Shown here in pieces: positions 1 to 5,515 of a stretch of 24,975 bases of DNA. How positions within the stretch are numbered: position 1 is the first letter of the stretch; each line of letters begins with the position of its first letter. The notes beneath the pieces were generated by a model. It worked only from the letters and a program-made list of their open reading frames with translations, searched no databases and had not been told where the DNA came from. The position numbers and the translations under genes were made by a program. This stretch comes from a virus, in IMG/VR virus record IMGVR_UViG_3300030331_005281, positions 1 to 24,975 of that record, one strand, 5' to 3'.

Positions 1-2
1 AA

Positions 3-83
3 GCGGCTCCGCAAAAGAGCGTCGAGCCTGATTCGGAAGAGGATGCTCTTTCCTACTTCCAAAGGTTGTCCGAAGAGGACTAA
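3..83 (+). CDS. 3' end of an unidentified gene (partial)
   Basis: Reading frame 3 is open from the left edge and encodes 26 residues before a TAA at 81-83. The visible C-terminus is strongly acidic (it includes PDSEEDAL and ends RLSEED). The frame is followed at once by a hairpin and a rho-independent terminator on the same strand, which fits the last gene of a plus-strand operon. Too little is visible to name the product. The other two plus frames either hit a stop early or run through the terminator, so this frame is the best supported. It converges with the minus-strand gene that ends at 138. Confidence 0.6.
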   Translation, partial: AAPQKSVEPDSEEDALSYFQRLSEED

Positions 84-103
84 ACATCACGGGTGTGTGA
101 TGT
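84..103 (+). other. Small hairpin between stop codon and terminator
   Basis: ACATCAC (84-90) pairs perfectly with GTGATGT (97-103) around the 6-nt loop GGGTGT, starting directly after the stop codon at 81-83. It lies 8 nt before the terminator stem. It has no T-tract of its own, so it is more likely an mRNA 3'-end structure or a helper of the terminator than a terminator by itself. Confidence 0.5.
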
Positions 104-111
104 GTGCAAAG

Positions 112-136
112 ACCCCCGCTTCGGCGGGGGTTTTTT
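112..136 (+). terminator. Rho-independent terminator
   Basis: ACCCCCGC (112-119), a TTCG tetraloop (120-123) and GCGGGGGT (124-131) form a perfect 8-bp GC-rich stem, followed by the T-tract 131-136. It ends the plus-strand transcript of the gene that stops at 83. In the opposite direction the stem is followed by TCTTTGC, a poor U-tract, so it probably terminates the converging minus-strand transcript (last stop codon at 138-140) only weakly. Confidence 0.93.
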
Positions 137-137
137 G

Positions 138-1754
138 TTATTGAGGTTGAAGCACGCCAAATCCCGCCGGAAGCGGTTCAAATATCATCCGCTCAATTGG
201 TGATAACTCTGGAGACAGTCCAGATGAAAAGAAGTTTTCGGTTGGGTTCGTGATTGATGTGGGATTACTTTGAACAATAACTGGTGATTCTGGAACTCGT
301 GTGCCAGACAAATTAGCGGCGGCTAATTCATTTTCAACTTGTTGGGCGATTTCTCGTTTTGCAATAACATCGGCAACAAGGGGAACAGACTCAATTCCCA
401 TGTTTCTTCTATCCACCGCTGAAATTTTTGACGCTTGAACGCCGACGATTTTTCCGGTGGTGCTTAATCCTGAACTTGTCATTTCCATAACTTGGGCATT
501 CGTAACTGATTTGTAGAAAGGTGAATTTTTTAATGCCTCAACCACCGCATCTAACCTCTCCTTGCCAACGCTCTGAATGATAGCATCATCTTTTGCAAGT
601 TTAGAAATTTTATCTTTGTAATCGAGGACTAATTTTAAAAGTGCGTCCCTACTTGTTTTTGTCGATCCACCCGGTTGTGCTATTTTAAAGGCTTGATCAT
701 AAATTAAACCCTCCAACTCATTAATCGGAGTGATATATCTTGAAAATAAAGGACCAAGACCTTCGGCTTCGGCGAACTTCGCTAGGGGTGCTACTACCCT
801 CGCACCCGCAACATCACCTAAACTTGTAGCAAAGGGTGATGTTCCACTTCTTCTGTCAAAAACTTGTTGAACCATTTCATCAGGATTTGCCGTGACCCTA
901 CCTTTTTCGTCAAGACCCAATGCTTCACCCTGCTCGTTTGTCCTTGGCGTATTTACATTCGTGAACGCCTCATTCATAGCATCGATATTTCTTTGAAATA
1001 CCCTATCCATCATTGGTGAAAGGACATTATCAAAAAATTTCTTTCCTAATGCAAAAGAGGTAACTGCGGTTGTTAAAGCAGCAGCAGCCGTGCCTAGTGC
1101 GGAGAGAGCGGAGCCAAGACCAGTTATTCCTAGTGTGCTAAGTAAGTTTTTAATCATTGAGAATAGACCACCACCATCTTCTCTAACACTAATCCCCGCG
1201 ATTTTCTTGAGCAAAGGTTCAATTCTTTTTTTCATGTATTTGATGATAGCCCTCGCAGGATTATTTCTCTCGGCTTCCTCCCTTTCCTCTTTTGATTTAA
1301 AACCAAATAATTTACGAACACCACCGAAAGCCTTCTTAAATGTTTCTTTGACATTAAATATTGGCTTGTTTAAGAAGGTACGAATATCACTAAAGACACC
1401 TTTAAAAGTATCCTTCACGTTAAAGATTGGCTTATTTAGAAAGTTGCGGACATCTTTAAATGGCTGAGTAATTTTATCAGTGAGATTAGAGATACTATTT
1501 GATAGTGTTTTTCTAATATCGAAAATAGGTGTTGTGAGAATATTTACCAATGGCTGAAAAACAGCGGCAAAGGACGATGCTTTAAATGCGATACCCTCTT
1601 TGAGAGTTGACTCAATGCCCTTGATGTTCGGGGTGATACCCTTGACAATTTTTTGCAGTTCCGTGTCTTTTACAACAAGTGTCTCTTCCGCAAATTGCGG
1701 AGCGAGGTCTGACAATGCGTTTGCTAATTCTTCTGGTGAAATGTCTTCATCCAT
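138..1754 (-). CDS. Tape-measure or baseplate-hub-like structural protein, 538 aa
   Basis: I do not recognise a named family with certainty. Residues 71-148 carry degenerate copies of the pattern FLNKPIFNVK (cores at 71-84, 104-117 and 126-139). Copies are spaced by 33 and 22 residues, both multiples of 11, which fits a hendecad helical coiled coil. A charged stretch (152-185) follows, then an Ala/Leu/Gly-rich hydrophobic segment (about 203-237), and then a long mixed C-terminal region. Length and design resemble T4 gp29 (tape measure, about 590 aa). It lies directly downstream of the gp26-family gene and its small -1-frame partner, where tailed phages place the tape-measure gene. Its ATG (1752-1754) overlaps the upstream 56-aa gene by 8 nt and has no strong Shine-Dalgarno, so coupled translation is likely. 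The tape-measure role is inferred from repeats and position; another hub or internal virion protein remains possible. Confidence 0.6.
   Translation of the reverse strand: MDEDISPEELANALSDLAPQFAEETLVVKDTELQKIVKGITPNIKGIESTLKEGIAFKASSFAAVFQPLVNILTTPIFDIRKTLSNSISNLTDKITQPFKDVRNFLNKPIFNVKDTFKGVFSDIRTFLNKPIFNVKETFKKAFGGVRKLFGFKSKEEREEAERNNPARAIIKYMKKRIEPLLKKIAGISVREDGGGLFSMIKNLLSTLGITGLGSALSALGTAAAALTTAVTSFALGKKFFDNVLSPMMDRVFQRNIDAMNEAFTNVNTPRTNEQGEALGLDEKGRVTANPDEMVQQVFDRRSGTSPFATSLGDVAGARVVAPLAKFAEAEGLGPLFSRYITPINELEGLIYDQAFKIAQPGGSTKTSRDALLKLVLDYKDKISKLAKDDAIIQSVGKERLDAVVEALKNSPFYKSVTNAQVMEMTSSGLSTTGKIVGVQASKISAVDRRNMGIESVPLVADVIAKREIAQQVENELAAANLSGTRVPESPVIVQSNPTSITNPTENFFSSGLSPELSPIERMIFEPLPAGFGVLQPQ
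1338..1544 (-). repeat. Degenerate 22/33-residue (hendecad) repeats in the 538-aa protein
   Basis: Residues 71-84, 104-117 and 126-139 align as N-(I/F)-L-x-x-P-I-F-(D/N)-(I/V)-(R/K)-x-T-(L/F). The last two copies share FLNKPIFNVK exactly (coding DNA 1413-1442 and 1347-1376). Their codons differ at several positions, so the duplication is not recent or the amino-acid sequence is under selection. The offsets of 33 and 22 residues imply an 11-residue helical periodicity. Confidence 0.75.
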
Positions 1755-1917
1755 GATTATTTTGCTCGTTTCTTTCCTTTAACTCTTTGAGGAACATTGC
1801 CATATAAATTTCTTTTTCCCACGGAATCATATTGTCTACATCACTTTTACTTAGTTTTGCGTGTTTCACAAGATAGTAGCATGTTTGATAGAAAGTTTGT
1901 AACTTTTCATATGACAT
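1747..1917 (-). CDS. Small 56-aa protein downstream of gp26; likely -1 frame extension
   Basis: The ATG at 1915-1917 opens 56 codons ending with TGA at 1747-1749. The gene lies between the gp26-family stop (1920-1922, 2 nt away) and the 538-aa gene, which it overlaps by 8 nt. The product is small, helical and charged, with KSDVDNMIPWEKEIYMAMF at residues 24-42 and a Lys/Glu-rich end. This resembles the second frame of tail-assembly chaperones, where a polar helix follows a 'W/F-E-x-x-I' motif. The only purine-rich Shine-Dalgarno (rc of 1942-1947) is 24 nt from the ATG, too far for normal initiation. It sits instead 9 nt before a T7 slippery run in the end of gp26, in whose -1 frame this gene lies. 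It may therefore be made mainly as a gp26 fusion. In T4 the gene after 26 is 51, but 56 aa is far shorter than T4 gp51, so that name is not applied. Confidence 0.72.
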   Translation of the reverse strand: MSYEKLQTFYQTCYYLVKHAKLSKSDVDNMIPWEKEIYMAMFLKELKERNEQNNHG

Positions 1918-1919
1918 GC

Positions 1920-2615
1920 TTAAGTAAAAAAATTCTCAAGACCCTCCAGTAAAATCTCCTGCTCATGTCCACACACCGGACAATTGATCGTTTGACGAAT
2001 ACAGCACTTGGGGAAGGACTCGACCATTTCAAGAATGGCTTTCACATGTGTCATGGACAATGATTCAATGAATTCACTTCTCTCTTTTACATTATAATCA
2101 CTAAATTTATGTATGCCCTCGTCGGTAAAGATGCTTTCAATCACATAGTGAAGGATCTCGACTGGATTTGTCTCACCGACTTTGGCTACTTGTCCAATGT
2201 GCTTTGCTGGTACGGGTTTCACCGTAACACCAATATTTTGACCAAGCATCACATTTGTGTCTTTTGGATAATCTCCATTCGCAACAATATTGCTCACGTT
2301 TACGGAAACTGGGAATTTTTCGCCGCACTCATTACACTTCCAATTAATATCAATTGTCTCGCCAACCGATCTGGCTCGCATGGAGACAAAAAGATGCTCA
2401 AGGTCACCGTATGAAATGTTGGCAACATCTAGATCACTTTCAACACAATTTGTCACAACCTTAATCATTGAGTCTACAAGGTTTCCAAACTCTGCATTCT
2501 CTGTCATCATCAGCAAGATTTTTTCTTCTTTGACAAGAAAAGGTCTAAACTTTACTCTCTTACCAGAGGGTAGTGTTGTTTCATGTTCGGGAGTCACAAT
2601 TTTTGGTATTGCCAT
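1920..2615 (-). CDS. 26: gp26-family baseplate protein (T4 base plate protein family), 231 aa
   Basis: The N-terminus has the family signature LPSGKRVKFRPFLVKEEKIL (residues 15-34), followed by DLEHLFVSMRARSVGE (71-86), as in T4 gp26-type baseplate assembly proteins of marine T4-like phages. Two CxxC pairs, C94-C97 and C212-C215, look like two halves of a zinc ribbon. In T4, gp26 is needed to assemble the central baseplate hub; a tail-assembly chaperone role is my inference for this family. The ATG at 2613-2615 is preceded by a good Shine-Dalgarno (GAAAGGAT, rc of 2621-2628). The gene lies between the tube-like gene and the 56-aa gene. Its last codons hold the T7 slippery run described separately. 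Family assignment is fairly firm; the biochemical role is not. Confidence 0.82.
   Translation of the reverse strand: MAIPKIVTPEHETTLPSGKRVKFRPFLVKEEKILLMMTENAEFGNLVDSMIKVVTNCVESDLDVANISYGDLEHLFVSMRARSVGETIDINWKCNECGEKFPVSVNVSNIVANGDYPKDTNVMLGQNIGVTVKPVPAKHIGQVAKVGETNPVEILHYVIESIFTDEGIHKFSDYNVKERSEFIESLSMTHVKAILEMVESFPKCCIRQTINCPVCGHEQEILLEGLENFFT
1926..1947 (-). promoter_or_regulatory. Candidate programmed -1 ribosomal frameshift site
   Basis: Read on the minus strand, the end of the gp26-family gene holds an internal Shine-Dalgarno GGAGGG (1942-1947), 9 nt of spacer (1933-1941), then TTTTTTT (1926-1932). The zero-frame codons are AAT TTT TTT ACT TAA, so the heptamer has the canonical X_XXY_YYZ register, with the stop one codon later. 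A -1 slip gives TAC TTA AGC ATG and continues into the 56-aa gene. The fusion would be about 289 residues (230 + YLS + 56). E. coli dnaX uses the same combination of upstream Shine-Dalgarno and slippery run. I see no strong downstream stem-loop. The elements are seen directly; their use is inferred. Confidence 0.6.
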
Positions 2616-2639
2616 AATTTATCCTTTCATATTATTTTT

Positions 2640-3332
2640 TTAAAAATCAGGAGGTAGCGGAACGAGATCCGGTGGCACTGGGTTATACGGTGTTTCCGGT
2701 TCTGACGGAGGTTGATTAATAGATTCTGGTTGTGGTGGCAGAGCCACGGGGTCTAAGGTGAGAGCAGGACCAACGATGAATTCTTTGAATGTAAATTCTA
2801 CTGTGAATTGTGTGAGTTCATTTGAGGTTGCATTGTAATCAATACCAGCAACATTTCGAGGATACACCTCTAGAACTAAGTAACTATTGGTTATATTATC
2901 AGAGTGATCGACTTGATTAATAGTCAAACTGGCAGAATAATTGTCCCTATATTCAAATGCTCCAGTGAAGGGGTTGTTTATTCCTTCGATCCAGTTTACA
3001 AATGTGTTCCTAAGTTTTTGCTCTTTGTCTGAAATAAAGGTTAGTGTTAAAGATCCCTCATAATTTCTCTGATATGGGGCTTGAAAAGTAAGAGCCGTGG
3101 ATCTAATGTCAGAGGTTGACAAAGATATTGTTGGAGCAACCACTCTCTGCACTCTTTTTGCAACTGTAGATGCAAATTGTCGATTATCAGCAAAATTGTT
3201 TGCAATCGCTCTCTGAAAAACTGGTGGTATTGTAGGAAATTCACATGTGAAACGAGAATTTAAATGATAACCATCGCTTTTAAAAGACGAAACAAATTCA
3301 TCGATGTTGGATGGTTTGATTGGTTCTGTCAT
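2640..3332 (-). CDS. Tail-tube-fold protein, gp54/gp19-like tube initiator, 230 aa
   Basis: Residues about 25-190 match the T4 tail-tube pattern. RFTCEFPTIP starts the first strand. APYQRNYEGSLTLTFISD (85-102) corresponds to the 'Py-x-x-x-y-x-d-l-x-l-tF' block, LRNTFVNWIEGINN (107-120) to the 'R-x-x-f-x-x-W' helix, then EYRDNYSASLTINQVD (127-142), VYPRNVAGI (156-164) and a final FTVEFTFKEF. T4 has three such proteins: tube gp19 and baseplate tube initiators gp48 and gp54. A gp48 homologue is encoded just across the junction, so gp54 is the likeliest role, although 230 aa lies between gp19 (163) and gp54 (320). Residues 191-230 form a proline-rich tail with 14 prolines in 40 residues, atypical of tube proteins. 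The ATG at 3330-3332 has GGTGGAG upstream and lies 2 nt after the previous stop. Confidence 0.7.
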   Translation of the reverse strand: MTEPIKPSNIDEFVSSFKSDGYHLNSRFTCEFPTIPPVFQRAIANNFADNRQFASTVAKRVQRVVAPTISLSTSDIRSTALTFQAPYQRNYEGSLTLTFISDKEQKLRNTFVNWIEGINNPFTGAFEYRDNYSASLTINQVDHSDNITNSYLVLEVYPRNVAGIDYNATSNELTQFTVEFTFKEFIVGPALTLDPVALPPQPESINQPPSEPETPYNPVPPDLVPLPPDF

Positions 3333-3334
3333 AA

Positions 3335-3937
3335 TTATTCTCCACCAGTATCTAGGAGATTTTTAATAATTTTAGCCCTGCTAAGTAATTGAATGTTTAC
3401 ATAATTTTTCTTCATAAATGCTTTTTCTAGAACCGTTGATAAATCATCAAGGTAAAACTCATCCCACAATTCATGTGATAATTCAAGTCCGTGAATGCTT
3501 GTTCTCCTAAGATCATACTTTCTAATTGCTGGTTCGATAGATGCGTTTAAGACTCTCAACTTTTTCATCATGTCGTAATCTAAGAGTGATCTAGAAAAAG
3601 ATTGTGGGCTGCTAATTTTTGCCTTAAGTCTTTTTAGGACAAGGCTCCTAGTTTTTTCAGGGAGATAGAAGAGATTAAGTCCTGTAAGATAGTGACTTTC
3701 TATGTTCAACGCATAGACACAAGGAAAGAGATGGTAGTATGGCAATTCATCTCTTGTTTTTGGAAAGGTGTATCTAAAAAAGTAAACTCTTCCTCGTGAG
3801 GTTATGTTTTTGGGAATTGATCTTGGAACAACCACCTTCGCCGTTGAGTCATTGATATCCTTAGTTGATTCCTCTGATATACGAGTTCTCAACTGTTTGG
3901 TAATTTCATCAAAAACATCTAATTCTTTATTTACCAA
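3335..3937 (-). CDS. Conserved-looking virion-associated protein of unknown function, 200 aa, TTG start
   Basis: Not recognised as a named T4 gene. The core is residues 48-100, with GRVYFFRYTFPKT (49-61), LPYYHLFPCVY (65-75) and TGLNLFYLPEKTRSLVL (85-101). This looks like a compact folded domain, and I recall similar motifs from unannotated proteins of marine T4-like phages. The C-terminal half is helical and basic. The start is TTG (3935-3937): no ATG exists near the N-terminus, and a purine-rich GGAGAAAG lies about 10 nt upstream. The start is nested inside the end of gp4 (11-nt overlap), implying coupled translation. In T4, gene 2 (DNA end protector) and gene 3 (tail terminator) are close to gene 4, so a head- or tail-completion role is possible, but this is inference from position only. 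Confidence 0.75.
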   Translation of the reverse strand: MVNKELDVFDEITKQLRTRISEESTKDINDSTAKVVVPRSIPKNITSRGRVYFFRYTFPKTRDELPYYHLFPCVYALNIESHYLTGLNLFYLPEKTRSLVLKRLKAKISSPQSFSRSLLDYDMMKKLRVLNASIEPAIRKYDLRRTSIHGLELSHELWDEFYLDDLSTVLEKAFMKKNYVNIQLLSRAKIIKNLLDTGGE

Positions 3938-4364
3938 AGATTTCTTTCTCCGTCAGGATTTTAAATGTCCAACCTTTTCTATCACAAAGTGCCGAAGCCG
4001 CTTCCCATTTTGCCTGATTTGTAAGATACGTCTTAGCCTCGTTTAGAAACTTTTTTGTTTGACGCTTAGGCTTCTTTGGGGGCTGAGTTTGCTTTTTAGG
4101 CTTGACCTCAATCATAACAGTTTCAATTTCACCTTGTTTGTTTTTCATCTCAATAATAAAGTCGGGATAATACTTATGACGTTTTCTATCAACAGGCGAG
4201 AGATACGGTATTGCTATCTCCTCAGATGCCCATTTTGTGACATTGGGATTTTCATCAAAAATCAACATACATTTCCTTTCCCAAAGCGACCTATAAATAA
4301 TTTTGGTAGGGTCGCCCATATATTTTGATTTATTCTTTGGATTGTATCTTCCGCGATATGCCAT
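3927..4364 (-). CDS. 4: Head completion nuclease-like protein gp4, 145 aa
   Basis: Length (145 vs about 150 in T4) and sequence match T4 gp4 (also called gp50/gp65), which acts in the final maturation of DNA-filled heads before tail joining. The N-terminus has the family pattern Y-R-G-x-x-x-P-x-N-x-x-K-Y, then IIYRSLWERKCM (22-33) and W45-x-S-E-E. A PD-(D/E)xK nuclease signature is complete: E48/E49, P67-D68 and E86-V-K88, as in the TnsA-like nuclease fold. A Lys/Pro-rich linker (88-105) and a helical C-terminus follow. It is first in the minus-strand cluster and divergent from gp48, with 20 nt between start codons. In T4 gene 4 is followed directly by gene 53, so the neighbourhood is kept but this gene is inverted. 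The ATG at 4362-4364 has no visible Shine-Dalgarno. The plus-strand late promoter lies inside this gene. Confidence 0.9.
   Translation of the reverse strand: MAYRGRYNPKNKSKYMGDPTKIIYRSLWERKCMLIFDENPNVTKWASEEIAIPYLSPVDRKRHKYYPDFIIEMKNKQGEIETVMIEVKPKKQTQPPKKPKRQTKKFLNEAKTYLTNQAKWEAASALCDRKGWTFKILTEKEIFGK
4292..4299 (+). promoter_or_regulatory. T4-type late promoter (TATAAATA)
   Basis: An exact match to the T4 late-promoter consensus TATAAATA lies on the plus strand inside gp4. Transcription would start near 4305-4310, giving an untranslated leader of about 75-80 nt before the gp48 ATG at 4385. I found no other exact match on either strand of the window. The right-hand genes follow one another with gaps of at most 15 nt, so this promoter could drive the whole plus-strand run beyond the right edge. 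Late promoters of this kind are read by host RNA polymerase with phage gp55/gp33/gp45, which are not encoded here. Confidence 0.75.
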
Positions 4365-4384
4365 ACATATATTTAGGAGTTATC

Positions 4385-5515
4385 ATGCCGATTGAAGAAA
4401 ACGATAATTTTTTAGGACTAGACGTATCTGGGAGTATCGAGGGGTCGTTTGGTGACGCACAGGTAATTAACAGAACAAGGGATTTTCACCGTGTCAATCC
4501 TAACAGCCTAAGACCCGATGGAATTCCGGTTTTAAAAGATTTAACTTTTCCCTCTGAAGTAAATTCGACAAATTTTAATAAATCACCAGATTCAATTTTT
4601 CAATACGTTAGATTTCAAGCGTTTCAAAGAACATCAAATAATTTTAGACTCAGTATTGATGCCAATACAGCGTTGCAAACTTTAAATCCTTCGGATGTTG
4701 ATATTGATTTAACTGACACAAATGATCAGAACTTGGCAATTGAAGACCAACAAGGCAATGGAAATATCCAAGCAACATTTCTGAGCGGCTTTAGCCCCGC
4801 TGCGGGTCAACTTATTAATCAAGGCGGTGATCGTAGATTTGGTAGGATAACAAATGAGAAACCTAGTGATACAGTCAAACTCTACATTCCTAATGAACTA
4901 TCTCTCACGGACAATGTTGAGTATGTTACAGAAAGCACTGGGGATGTTGGTAGAATTTTGGAGGGAATTCTTGGCGGTAATAGTAAAGATCGAATCAAAG
5001 ATGCAGTTCAACTTGGACTCTTAAAAAAGTTGGATGGTTTAGCGTCTAATTTTGTGGATGGTCTAGACCAAAGTATCAGAGCAAGATTTGGATTTGCTAA
5101 AAACCCAAGAGAAGAGGGACTTTTCAAAAATACGACCTTAAAGAACTTCGATATGAAATTTACATTTTCACCTAGAAACAAGACCGAAGTTGAAATCGTA
5201 TACAATATCATCGAGGTTTTTCGTTTTCACATGATGCCTGAGTTGTCAAAGTCTTCTTTTGTATTGTTCTCCCCCGCAGAATTTGAAATTGATTTTTTGT
5301 ACGCCGATTATAGCGATCCAGTTAAACCAGAGTTTGTAGAAAATACCTCCTTGCCAAAATTGGGTCGGTGTTTCCTTAAAAGTGTAACAGTTGATTATTC
5401 ACCTAATGTTAAATCAGCGTTTTTAAAAGATGGAACCGCAGCAGAAATTTCGATAAATCTTAACTTCATGCAAGCGGCTCACCTCAACAGACAAATGATT
5501 GCGAAGGGGTTCTAA
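4385..5515 (+). CDS. 48: Baseplate tail-tube cap gp48, 376 aa
   Basis: The C-terminal half carries the gp48 signature: NPREEGLFKN (240-249), FDMKFTFSPRNKTEVEIVYN (255-274), FRFHMMPEL (279-287), SPAEFEIDFLY (297-307), then a conserved strand pattern ending in a hydrophobic NLNFMQAAHLNRQMIAKGF. T4 gp48 is 364 aa. It sits on top of the gp27 hub and, with gp54, initiates polymerisation of the gp19 tail tube. The N-terminal 100 residues are polar and less conserved. The start at 4385 is chosen because TAGGAG (4374-4379) lies 5 nt upstream; in-frame starts further upstream have no such site and would overlap gp4. The last base of its TAA is the first base of the gp53 ATG. It is the first gene behind the late promoter at 4292. 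Confidence 0.88.
   Translation: MPIEENDNFLGLDVSGSIEGSFGDAQVINRTRDFHRVNPNSLRPDGIPVLKDLTFPSEVNSTNFNKSPDSIFQYVRFQAFQRTSNNFRLSIDANTALQTLNPSDVDIDLTDTNDQNLAIEDQQGNGNIQATFLSGFSPAAGQLINQGGDRRFGRITNEKPSDTVKLYIPNELSLTDNVEYVTESTGDVGRILEGILGGNSKDRIKDAVQLGLLKKLDGLASNFVDGLDQSIRARFGFAKNPREEGLFKNTTLKNFDMKFTFSPRNKTEVEIVYNIIEVFRFHMMPELSKSSFVLFSPAEFEIDFLYADYSDPVKPEFVENTSLPKLGRCFLKSVTVDYSPNVKSAFLKDGTAAEISINLNFMQAAHLNRQMIAKGF

Noticed and set aside
1090-1467. 125-aa plus-strand frame inside the 538-aa gene
   Set aside because: It mirrors the repeat-rich region of the minus-strand gene, has no ribosome-binding site and is out of step with the gene order.
1803-1810. TATAAATT, near match to a late promoter on the plus strand
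   Set aside because: It has one mismatch at the last base and faces minus-strand genes with no plus-strand gene downstream; expected by chance in AT-rich DNA.
4325-4384. Upstream in-frame start for gp48 (20 extra residues)
   Set aside because: No Shine-Dalgarno, strong overlap with gp4, and TAGGAG lies 5 nt before the ATG at 4385.
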